Assembly: GCA_900553395.1 (NCBI GenBank) | Contig: USDJ01000011.1 | Coordinates: 1-42,086, forward strand | DNA: 42,086 nt | Direction: 5' to 3' | Source: an uncultured Mycoplasmatota bacterium | Lineage (GTDB): Bacteria; Bacillota_I; Bacilli_A; RF39; UBA660 | Part shown: piece after piece, positions 34,805-42,086 of the stretch | Numbering within the stretch: the first letter of the stretch is position 1 | Layout of the letters: the number at the start of each line of letters is the position of its first letter | Program-made: the position numbers and the translations under genes | The notes under the pieces: model-generated | Told to the model about the DNA's origin: nothing | What the model saw: only the letters and a program-made list of their open reading frames with translations | The model's database searches: none

Positions 34805-37108
34805 TTAAAATTCATCATCAGTTGATGGAGTTATATTTACAAAGTCAGAATCTCTTCTAAAGCATATATCATTGAATTTACAAAATTCACATCCTATGTT
34901 TTCTTTATCAAATTTAGGATTAATATCAAATTTAGCTTCTAAAATATTATTAATGGTTTCATCTATCTTCTCACGCGTTTTTTCTATTATATCTAAAATA
35001 TCTTCATCGCTTAACATATGTTTCATACTATTAAAACTAAATGAGCCATCTTTATTTATCTTAATACCATCTATTACTGTACTATCCATATAGTTATAAT
35101 CAAATTTTTCCAATATATCTTTAGCAGTATTCGTAAATCCTATAAGTTTCAAGCTTTTCTTTTTTTCTTCATCACTTTTATTATCTAATGTAATATTTTG
35201 TAAATAGAATCCAGCAAATTTAATATTTTTATAAGATTTACTTGCTAAATACATATAAACTGGAAGCTGAAGTCCTATACCATAATCTATATATTTTAAA
35301 CTAGGCTTTTTTATATAAGTTTTATAATCTATTATGGATGCTATAATAGTATCATTAAATATATTATAAACAATCTTATCTATAAAGCCTATAAAATTAA
35401 TATTATCTTTTATTTTAACTTTAACATATTTTTCCGTTTCTATTTTATCAAGTTTAGAAAACTTATTTTGTTCTTCTATTACATCAAGTAAATATTTTAT
35501 ATTATCAATAGCTCTATTCACAAAAAATTTATTTGAGTTACTTAAGTTTATATTATTATCAGTTAAATACTTATATACTTCATCTTTAACATCTATACAA
35601 CCCTTAGTCGACTTTTCTAATACATCGTGATAAATATTGCCTAAAGTAACACTAAATTTATCAATATTATCTTTCAAATACAATATTTTTTCTATATAAA
35701 ATCTAAAAGCACATTTATTATAATCATCCATAGTAGAATAAGACAAATTAAATTCCTTTTTATGCTTTATAAAATCATTAAAATTACATTTATCAATACC
35801 TGTAAATTTATTAGAATATGTATTATAAGGAATAGAATAGTTATTATAAAGTAAATCTAGCAAATCTGGATGATGATTAAATTTAATTAAATCATCTAAT
35901 AATTTAGATAGCTTTATTTCATTACTAATATCACTAAAACTTTTTTTATAATCTAAAGATATTCTTTTAACTTCGCCCAATTCATCTACCAAATTAGACG
36001 GATAATACGTATTAAAATGACTCTTTAACTTATAAGTAATAGTTAAGTTTTTGATACTTCTAATAGCTTTTAAAGTAATCTCTTTAGATCTAATGTTTTT
36101 TTCTATAGTATTATCGATATAACTAGGTTTTATATCATCATTAATAAAATCTTCATCTTTATAAGTTCTAGGTATTATTCCTTGGTTAAATCCAAGCATA
36201 AATACATAATCGTCATTTGAAAATGAACTCTCATAATCACATACTTGAATCATATTAGTATACTTAATATTTTCTATATATGTATGTTTTAAATCATTAT
36301 ATATTAGTACTTTCAAATCAGTAACATCATCACACCAAACATATTTATTGCAAATATTTATAATCTTATTATAAGTATCCGTTTCTTTATAATCATCAAT
36401 GCTATTTATAGCACTTTCAATGCCACTATCTAAATTAGTATAAAATAAGTTACCTATAATACTAGATAGAATTGGAATATTATTAAATTTGTCTATTTTT
36501 AAATTATAAAAATTAAATATTTTATTTATAACATTAATATAACCAGAATCTATATTAGTAAGTTTAATATTATGTATATCAACACCACTATTTATAAGTT
36601 CTGATATTTTATATGCAACAAATTCAACTTCTTCTTCTATATCACTAAACTCATATATTAAAGGATCACTTGAACCTTCAATATCATTAATTTCTATATA
36701 ATTAATATCTTTAAGTAAGTACTTTTCAAAGTTTGATAATGAATAATTATAAATAACTATTTTTTTACCTTTTATATAATTTTTAAATCTAGTATTAAAT
36801 ATTAACAAATTATTATTTATTAATTCTTTTTTCAAATTAAGTAAGAACTTCATTTTATCTTGATCATAGCTAGGTTCTAAAATATATATTAAATTATCTA
36901 AATAATAACGAGCTATATCATATTTTACTTTGTATTTTTTTATCACATAAAGTATAGCTTTTTCATCATAGTCAAAATACAATGATTTTATAAATTCACT
37001 CATACTCATAAATTTTATATTTATTAGCTTTTTTACACTTTTTAATACTTTATCTTTATAAGAGTTATTACAAATAACTATTGAACCATCTTTTATTTCA
37101 TCTAGCAT
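34805..37108 (-). CDS. addB: AddB nuclease subunit, compact form without Walker A
   Basis: 767-aa partner of AddA, well below the usual 1150 or so. The C-terminal nuclease is intact: GFIDKIVYNIF and IASIIDYKTY near 600-625, with four Cys for a 4Fe-4S cluster, one in YNKCAFRFYI near 478 and three in GCEFCKFNDIC near 740. The N-terminus lacks the Walker A loop of Bacillus AddB and starts VICNNSYKDKV. I use ATG 37108, preceded by GGTG, instead of ATG 37120. It is the first gene of addB-addA. Confidence 0.85.
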   Translation of the reverse strand: MLDEIKDGSIVICNNSYKDKVLKSVKKLINIKFMSMSEFIKSLYFDYDEKAILYVIKKYKVKYDIARYYLDNLIYILEPSYDQDKMKFLLNLKKELINNNLLIFNTRFKNYIKGKKIVIYNYSLSNFEKYLLKDINYIEINDIEGSSDPLIYEFSDIEEEVEFVAYKISELINSGVDIHNIKLTNIDSGYINVINKIFNFYNLKIDKFNNIPILSSIIGNLFYTNLDSGIESAINSIDDYKETDTYNKIINICNKYVWCDDVTDLKVLIYNDLKHTYIENIKYTNMIQVCDYESSFSNDDYVFMLGFNQGIIPRTYKDEDFINDDIKPSYIDNTIEKNIRSKEITLKAIRSIKNLTITYKLKSHFNTYYPSNLVDELGEVKRISLDYKKSFSDISNEIKLSKLLDDLIKFNHHPDLLDLLYNNYSIPYNTYSNKFTGIDKCNFNDFIKHKKEFNLSYSTMDDYNKCAFRFYIEKILYLKDNIDKFSVTLGNIYHDVLEKSTKGCIDVKDEVYKYLTDNNINLSNSNKFFVNRAIDNIKYLLDVIEEQNKFSKLDKIETEKYVKVKIKDNINFIGFIDKIVYNIFNDTIIASIIDYKTYIKKPSLKYIDYGIGLQLPVYMYLASKSYKNIKFAGFYLQNITLDNKSDEEKKKSLKLIGFTNTAKDILEKFDYNYMDSTVIDGIKINKDGSFSFNSMKHMLSDEDILDIIEKTREKIDETINNILEAKFDINPKFDKENIGCEFCKFNDICFRRDSDFVNITPSTDDEF

Positions 37109-37124
37109 ACTTTTCACCATATCA

Positions 37125-37130
37125 ATTATA
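37125..37130 (-). promoter_or_regulatory. -10 box for addBA
   Basis: TATAAT on the minus strand 17 bases before ATG 37108, after the terminator at 37151-37179; the -35 is weak (TTTTAA). Confidence 0.45.
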
Positions 37131-37150
37131 CTATATAATTAATTTATTTA

Positions 37151-37179
37151 AAAGAAAAACCATCAATCTATATTGATGG
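37151..37179 (-). terminator. Terminator of the effector module
   Basis: 8-bp stem CCATCAAT/ATTGATGG around ATAG, followed by TTTTTCTTTT on the minus strand. Confidence 0.85.
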
Positions 37180-37187
37180 CATTAAAA

Positions 37188-37628
37188 TTAATTTACACCT
37201 GTAACTACACCATTTTCATCAAATTTAAAATTTGATACAACTGGAGTTGCTGATTGATTATTAGCAGCTGTTGGTCCTTGCGCTACATAACCAGGTAATC
37301 CAGGACCTACTGGTGGAACTGCTTGCTGTGTTGGTTGTGATGCATTAGGCATTTGTGAAATCAAAGCATTCAAAGTTGCCTTGAATTTTTTCTCCTCATC
37401 ATCAACTAAGCCCATATGGTATATTTGAGCTATTTGACTATGGTTAAATAATGCTGTTTGATCACTAGATAAAAATCCTTCTGGATACATACAACCTGAA
37501 TAATCATACATAGTATTTGTATCATTTGCAGCCATTGAGCAAAAACCAGTAATCATAACACGCTTAGATCCACCTTTTAGCATTACTACTGTACCTATTG
37601 GTAAAAACTTTTCTCCTATATTATTCAT
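37188..37628 (-). CDS. DUF4176-domain protein (146 aa), effector-module form
   Basis: Residues 1-90 are a DUF4176 domain (FLPIGTVVMLKGGSKRVMIT region, then YSGCMYPEGFL), close to the N-terminus of the 300-aa protein at 9597. The tail has one PPVGPGLPGYV and, at the very end, KFDENGVVTGVN, the same two motifs that recur there. No signal peptide. Start 37628 follows AAGGAGGGG. It closes the effector module. Function unknown; the placement suggests a chaperone or adaptor for the effector. Confidence 0.8.
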   Translation of the reverse strand: MNNIGEKFLPIGTVVMLKGGSKRVMITGFCSMAANDTNTMYDYSGCMYPEGFLSSDQTALFNHSQIAQIYHMGLVDDEEKKFKATLNALISQMPNASQPTQQAVPPVGPGLPGYVAQGPTAANNQSATPVVSNFKFDENGVVTGVN

Positions 37629-37645
37629 ATTCTTTCCCCTCCTTT

Positions 37646-38005
37646 TTACACTTTTTCTTTTCCTTTTTTTTTAACAATATCATCTAATTCAATTGATGAA
37701 TTATTTGATAATAAGCAAATCCATTCTTCAGGTATATCAAAATCAATCTTACAATCTTGAAAATTAATATTTAAATGCTCTATATCTAATTTAATTCTAT
37801 CATATATCAGCATAAAATCATCAAAGCTATACGTTCCCCCAAAATATTTCATTCCAACGTCCCCTTGATCAGTTACAGTAATACTAGAAATGCCGTCAGA
37901 AGAACTTAATACTGTATCAATAACATCATATATAGAAGAATCAGATTTATAAGATTTTACAATTGTATTATCTTCAAACTTTTTTTCATTTACTTTATAA
38001 AACAT
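37646..38005 (-). CDS. Candidate immunity protein (119 aa)
   Basis: Small soluble protein, family not recognised, with an acidic middle (SSSDGISSITVTDQGDVG, DIEHLNINFQDCKIDFDIPEE) and a basic tail (VKKKGKEKV). It lies three bases after the large effector-like gene, and its ribosome site GGAGC is inside the effector's last codons, so the two are tightly coupled. Immunity genes of polymorphic toxins occupy exactly this place; that is the only ground for the assignment. Confidence 0.55.
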   Translation of the reverse strand: MFYKVNEKKFEDNTIVKSYKSDSSIYDVIDTVLSSSDGISSITVTDQGDVGMKYFGGTYSFDDFMLIYDRIKLDIEHLNINFQDCKIDFDIPEEWICLLSNNSSIELDDIVKKKGKEKV

Positions 38006-38008
38006 GTT

Positions 38009-41000
38009 TTAGCTCCAATCTATTTTTATATTATTTTTAATAAAATCTAATTGTGAATCATATTCTGCTTGTGTTATTTTAAATTCTGATAATTCAATCT
38101 TTGCTTGATCTAATCTTTTTATCTTCATGTTTTCAAGCTGTTTTTCATACCAATTTCCCAAAGCCTTGTTTTGAGCTTCTTTAGGAAGCACTATTTCAAA
38201 CTTTCTAGATTCACAATTTGTATATGTAATTACCTCATCTATTCTTTCAACAATTGCATCAAATGATGCATTTGGGGATTGATTTGCATTAACAAATGTT
38301 ACACGTGCAGTATAATCGCCATCTATATAACTCGAATCAAATTTAACGTTTGACTCTCCTATATGTATCTTTTTAGAAAAATATTCTTTATCAGATAATT
38401 TTCTAATATAGGTTCCATTAGAATCATAAATATAATCATCTATCAATGCATACTCTTTTTCTGAAGATAATACTGGAGTGTTATAATTTTCTCTGACCTC
38501 TCTTGTACTAACAATCGAAACATTACCATCCTGCATTTGTGTTCCTCGCAACTTAGTTCCATTAGAATCTATAGTTCTAAATACAACATCAGACATTGCA
38601 TCTCCGTCTCTAATAGCAAGAGCTTCTTTTTGTAATCTTGAAAAAAATTCACCATCTTTAATCTTTTGTTTTAATGAATCAGCCGCAAATATAATATTTG
38701 TATTATTATCAAGATTATACTGTTTTATTGCATCATCCAAACGATCAATTGCTCCATTCCATTCCTTCAAACTTGTAAAATGCTTTATTCCAGATGTTGA
38801 CTTACTATGTGACATTGCTAGTAAAGCAACCACATCATTATCTATATTATCAATCTTAAGTCGACTATCAGATAATATAGTAATTGCTGAATTTAAAGGG
38901 TGATTTTTTCTAGCTAATGTATCTAGAAAATCAGCATTTTTAAAGTTTAAATCACTCAAAGAATCTATTTGAATGTACTGACCAACCTTATATGCAGGTC
39001 CACCTGCAGCTATTATTGCATCCACTGTTTTTTTATCTAATCTAGCATACCCTCCACGCATTCCGAAATCATGTGCTAAAGCTGCATAAACAGCTTCATC
39101 AATGTCAGCGTCTTTCATCATACATACAATATTTTCAGTATATTTAGCAACATTAACACTGTGCCCTATACTATGATCTCTAAAATTTTGAAAGAATGTT
39201 TTATATTTTCCTTGAGCAGCTGCATTACCTTCACTATAATAAGAAATCATATTCTTAATATAGTGAGCTGTTCGACTAGAAGCAGTAATATTATCAACAT
39301 TTTTAAAAATTAAGTCAAATGTTTCTTCGTTTATCCCCCCCATTAATTCAAGAGCATATCTTATATCATTATTTGAATCAATGCATACATTGAATGATCT
39401 TATAGATCTTGAATTTTCAGGTAAACTATTAATAAACTTTATAGCTCTATCTAAATTCATATTGGGAGCTATTTTTTTTATAGCAGCATTAAAATTCTCA
39501 TCACTAAAGCTATTCATTACTTCAACAAGTCTTATATCATCCAATGAATCAGAAAGTGACTTAGCTAATTTTACCGAATTAATAACATCCATATGTTTTG
39601 CTATATTACACATTTCATCATTTGAAAGCACCTTACTATACTCAGCAAATCTAGTACCGTCCATATTTTTTAAAACTGCAATTTTAGAAGAATCATCAAG
39701 TTTATCTGCAAGTTTTTTAACATCAATATCAGATAATTTTGATAATTGCTTAGACATAACAGCATCCGTATTATCTGTTACATTATCTAATGCAGAAATA
39801 ATTTTATGTGTGGCAATAGCACCTTTTATTGCATCAAGGCCTTCACCAATTCCAGAGCCTAACGCACCAACACCAGCTTGAACAGCAACTTGACTCCAAC
39901 CACCGTTTTCATTCCAAACATCGCTGAATCCCATTTTATTACCATTTTCATCTGTTCTGTATAATGATTGCATCAGTGTTCTTAAAGGAACCTCAGCAGC
40001 AGCATCAGCAGAATCTAAACCGACTCTAGCAAGAGATGATAGAAATTTATTTGCCACAACACTATTAGCGCCTTTAAATAAATTATTAATTTTTCCACCT
40101 GCGTACCATTGAATACCATCTATTACACCAGTACCAACGCCATACGCAACGCCAGCAGCAATATCACTTCCTTTTAGTTTTTCTGCTCCTGATTTAATAT
40201 TATTCCAAGAATTTAAATCCTTAGTTCTTTCTACATATAAATCACTACGTATTGCATTTATTACATCTTCCTGGGTATATTCATTTTCTGGATTTTGAGA
40301 TTTTAATTCTGAAAGTTTATTATTAAACATCTCTTCCGTTATCTGAATATTATCTAATTCTTGAGTTATTTGCTGCTTATTAGCTTGTTCTATTTGCTGT
40401 TGCCAAGCTTCTTGTGTTCCTTTTCCAATTCCGGCAGCTCCAGCAGTAATGGCCATAGTAGTAGATGTAACTCCAGCAGTAATGGCAGTAGATGTAGCGC
40501 CAGTAGCCACCCCAGCAGTAACGGCAGTAGCAGTAGACGCAGCGCCAGAGGCCGCACTAACGGCAGCTCCACCGACACCAAACGTAGCTAAAGTAAGCGC
40601 TATGATACCAGCAACATATCCTACACCATCTAATATTTGGCATCCAACCCCATCCGATTTAAAAGGTTCATATGCCCATTGATCAAAATGTTGTCGCCAT
40701 CCTAAACTTTCATCAAGAGCGTTAGTCCAACTATATGCCACAATAGGCACTGCGTATTTTTTCCACAAGCCTTTAGTTGCATCAAAAGACCAATCACCAG
40801 TTGCTATGCCCTTAACAGTATCGTATATCGCAGTGCCTACTGTAACAACAGCACCTAATGCTAATACAACCAAGTCTCCTATTGCTTCTATTAAACTCAC
40901 TAAACCTTTTACAAATGATAATACTCCATTTACAATGGAAGCGCCCAATCTCTTCCAATTCTCTCCATCTGTAATCCAGTTCCAAGCACTTTTAAGTCCA

Positions 41001-41635
41001 TTCCAAATTTTTGTACCTGTATTACAAATAAAAGCACCTGTATTTTTTAAGGCTTTACTCGTCCAATCTTTGAAGCCATCAGATCTATTGGATTCATCCT
41101 CTAATTTATTTGAAGTTTCTGTTGCAAAGCCAACTTCACCTTTTGATATCGCAGCTCCCATTCGCTCTACTTGATTTGAAATTGCTGTTCCTATATTTTT
41201 AGTTTTACTTTCAATTTCAGACGCCAATTTGGCTCCTATTTCGGACATTTTAGAATCAGTTGTACTTACAGATTTATTACTTTGTTGAGCAATTACAGCT
41301 TGCATACCTAATGTACTAGTAGCAGCTCCTGTAATTGCTCCTATACTAGCAGCCTTACTCACTATAGAAGATATTTTACTCTCACTTTTCTTTTCTATCT
41401 GCTCTATTCTATTTACTTTATCTGATATATTTAATGTTATATTCTTTAGTTCTTTAGATATATTATAAAGCTCGCTTGATATTTCACTCATGTAATTTTC
41501 TTTAACATTAAACGATAAAGTTTTTTTTAAATTGATACTCATACTATAAGCAGTTTGTAAATCATTTGTTGCAATAGATAGTCTAGGTATTATATCGTTA
41601 TTAATTTTATTTGAACTAACTACTATAGTATTCAT
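38009..41635 (-). CDS. Large type VII effector-like protein with HD phosphohydrolase domain
   Basis: 1208 aa. Residues 1-90 are a helical head like the 103-aa protein at 10527; 90-200 helical; 230-420 hold hydrophobic, Ala/Gly/Thr-rich segments that may cross a membrane; 620-800 appear as helical repeats (KLSDIDVKKLADKLDD, KVLSNDEMCNIAKH). An HD domain follows at about 815-1020: GHSVNVAKY (His 825), AALAHDFGM (His 855, Asp 856), LLAMSHSK, and IRDGDAMSD (Asp 1010/1012). The last 180 residues are unassigned. HD enzymes cleave phosphoesters, often of nucleotides. Start ATG 41635 with GGAGGATAAG; TTG 41647 rejected. No classical signal peptide. Confidence 0.75.
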   Translation of the reverse strand: MNTIVVSSNKINNDIIPRLSIATNDLQTAYSMSINLKKTLSFNVKENYMSEISSELYNISKELKNITLNISDKVNRIEQIEKKSESKISSIVSKAASIGAITGAATSTLGMQAVIAQQSNKSVSTTDSKMSEIGAKLASEIESKTKNIGTAISNQVERMGAAISKGEVGFATETSNKLEDESNRSDGFKDWTSKALKNTGAFICNTGTKIWNGLKSAWNWITDGENWKRLGASIVNGVLSFVKGLVSLIEAIGDLVVLALGAVVTVGTAIYDTVKGIATGDWSFDATKGLWKKYAVPIVAYSWTNALDESLGWRQHFDQWAYEPFKSDGVGCQILDGVGYVAGIIALTLATFGVGGAAVSAASGAASTATAVTAGVATGATSTAITAGVTSTTMAITAGAAGIGKGTQEAWQQQIEQANKQQITQELDNIQITEEMFNNKLSELKSQNPENEYTQEDVINAIRSDLYVERTKDLNSWNNIKSGAEKLKGSDIAAGVAYGVGTGVIDGIQWYAGGKINNLFKGANSVVANKFLSSLARVGLDSADAAAEVPLRTLMQSLYRTDENGNKMGFSDVWNENGGWSQVAVQAGVGALGSGIGEGLDAIKGAIATHKIISALDNVTDNTDAVMSKQLSKLSDIDVKKLADKLDDSSKIAVLKNMDGTRFAEYSKVLSNDEMCNIAKHMDVINSVKLAKSLSDSLDDIRLVEVMNSFSDENFNAAIKKIAPNMNLDRAIKFINSLPENSRSIRSFNVCIDSNNDIRYALELMGGINEETFDLIFKNVDNITASSRTAHYIKNMISYYSEGNAAAQGKYKTFFQNFRDHSIGHSVNVAKYTENIVCMMKDADIDEAVYAALAHDFGMRGGYARLDKKTVDAIIAAGGPAYKVGQYIQIDSLSDLNFKNADFLDTLARKNHPLNSAITILSDSRLKIDNIDNDVVALLAMSHSKSTSGIKHFTSLKEWNGAIDRLDDAIKQYNLDNNTNIIFAADSLKQKIKDGEFFSRLQKEALAIRDGDAMSDVVFRTIDSNGTKLRGTQMQDGNVSIVSTREVRENYNTPVLSSEKEYALIDDYIYDSNGTYIRKLSDKEYFSKKIHIGESNVKFDSSYIDGDYTARVTFVNANQSPNASFDAIVERIDEVITYTNCESRKFEIVLPKEAQNKALGNWYEKQLENMKIKRLDQAKIELSEFKITQAEYDSQLDFIKNNIKIDWS
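40440..40550 (-). repeat. Ala/Thr-rich coding repeats of 33 and 39 bp
   Basis: Three units starting (plus strand) CCAGCAGTAA at 40440, 40473 and 40512 encode TA[VI]TAG-type segments in the effector's hydrophobic region. Local GC is clearly above the surroundings. Confidence 0.7.
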
Positions 41636-41648
41636 CTTATCCTCCAAT

Positions 41649-42023
41649 TTATTTTAATTCCTCAATTTCATTTCTAGTATTATTTATCTGATAATTAAGA
41701 TTAGTTAATTTTTTTGATAATTCATTTATTGCCACTTTTATATTTGGAATTACTATCTTATTTAATTTATCTATTATTTCAACAATTTCTTGATTTAGTG
41801 ATGCAACCCTACCATTGTCACCAGTCTTATTTCCCATATTAAAATTTTTATTTATACTATCAGCAGCAGACGATAGTTCAGAGTTGATTTTTTTTAATTG
41901 AGACTTTAATTTTTCAGCTTGTTCCAATGCTTTATTATAATTTAATTTTTCTGTTTCATATTGTTTTTTATCATATTTATATCTATTCATTTCTTCATTC
42001 AATTTATCTTTATCTGAAGACAT
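41649..42023 (-). CDS. Coiled-coil partner protein of the effector (DUF5082/YwqH-like)
   Basis: 124-aa charged coiled coil: one helix (1-60), a short Gly/Asn break (NMGNKTGDNG near 66) and a second helix to the end. Length, shape and position directly before a large type VII effector-like gene fit the YwqH-type partners of LXG toxins, but this is a match of plan, not of a strict motif. The second helix shares LN-x-x-VIP-x-I with the 95-aa protein at 11171. Start 42023 follows AGGGTGATAAT. First gene of the effector module. Confidence 0.6.
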   Translation of the reverse strand: MSSDKDKLNEEMNRYKYDKKQYETEKLNYNKALEQAEKLKSQLKKINSELSSAADSINKNFNMGNKTGDNGRVASLNQEIVEIIDKLNKIVIPNIKVAINELSKKLTNLNYQINNTRNEIEELK

Positions 42024-42038
42024 ATTATCACCCTATTC

Positions 42039-42074
42039 ATAAATAAAAGTTAAAACATTTTAACTCTTATTTAT
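42039..42074 (-). promoter_or_regulatory. Long dyad ahead of the effector module
   Basis: 17-bp inverted repeat (42039-42055 with 42058-42074; one G-U wobble as RNA) and a 2-base centre, ending 16 bases before the first ATG. It lacks a clean T tract, so it may be an operator or a leader hairpin instead of a terminator. Confidence 0.5.
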
Positions 42075-42086
42075 AAATGTCTTATT

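Noticed and set aside
39381..39881. 166-codon plus-strand open frame
   Set aside because: It lies entirely inside the effector gene in antisense, has no ribosome site and reads as a mirror of low-complexity helical coding sequence. The same holds for the other plus-strand frames at 1563-1970, 2679-2993, 5663-5872, 9257-9487, 9817-10056, 17375-17662, 20740-20946, 24434-24796, 26075-26257, 28792-29118, 34276-34860 and 40361-41174.
40390..40581. 63-aa Leu-rich minus-strand frame
   Set aside because: An alternate-frame reading of the Ala/Thr repeat region of the effector, with no start signal.
1..42086. Prophage, integrative element or CRISPR array
   Set aside because: I saw no integrase, transposase, phage structural gene or regularly spaced direct repeats; the only tandem repeats are in coding sequence.

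Overview
The window is AT-rich bacterial DNA in which every gene I accept lies on the minus strand, so transcription runs from high to low coordinates. Gene content (SRP genes ffh, ylxM and ftsY, addAB, clpC, a sporulation-type sigma factor, a Cse60-type protein, SipW-type signal peptidase, YukD/EssC type VIIb secretion) points to a low-GC Firmicute, most like uncultured gut Bacilli or Clostridia. TGA is used as a stop (for example 2639-2641 and 27392-27394) and Trp is read from TGG, so this is code 11 and not the Mycoplasma code. Many start codons are preceded by GGTGAT- or GGAGG-type Shine-Dalgarno sites, and these move several starts inward from the longest ORF.

Layout in transcription order. 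(1) 42074-37188: a type VII effector module: a dyad, a 124-aa coiled-coil partner, a 1208-aa effector-like protein carrying an HD phosphohydrolase domain, a 119-aa candidate immunity protein and a 146-aa DUF4176 protein, closed by a terminator. (2) 37130-22421: a housekeeping block: addB, addA, pyrH, polA, ftsY, a small membrane protein, ylxM, a HerA-like ATPase, a membrane-anchored SGNH hydrolase and ffh. (3) 22317-19503: a TasA/camelysin-like secreted protein, a SipW-type signal peptidase and a DUF5305-like membrane protein. (4) 19479-9577: the main type VII secretion locus: essC, yukD, a lipoprotein zinc metallopeptidase, five small WXG100-type or helical proteins, a 194-aa WXG-like protein with an N-terminal extension, and a repeat-bearing 300-aa DUF4176 protein. 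(5) 9511-6541: CmpB-type membrane protein, small membrane protein, YgjP-like metallopeptidase and a coiled-coil M23 peptidase. (6) 6540-1: Cse60-like protein, clpC, two unknown proteins, a small helical protein, SpoIIAA-like STAS protein plus sigma factor, tRNA-Ser(GCU), and the N-terminal part of an acyl-CoA synthetase that runs out of the window.

The candidate new system is the two-part type VII secretion set. The machinery locus lacks recognisable EssA, EssB and EsaA, has an EssC in which only the first ATPase domain looks intact, and includes a metallopeptidase lipoprotein. Both modules end in a DUF4176 gene, and both DUF4176 proteins carry the same GPGLPGYV and FDENGVV motifs, conserved at amino-acid level despite synonymous differences. 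The N-terminus of the large HD-domain protein resembles a free-standing 103-aa protein of the machinery locus, and the two modules also share a second helical partner type. Together these suggest one secretion apparatus serving an unlinked effector cassette about 20 kb away, with ordinary housekeeping genes between them. No stretch above 300 bases is free of genes.
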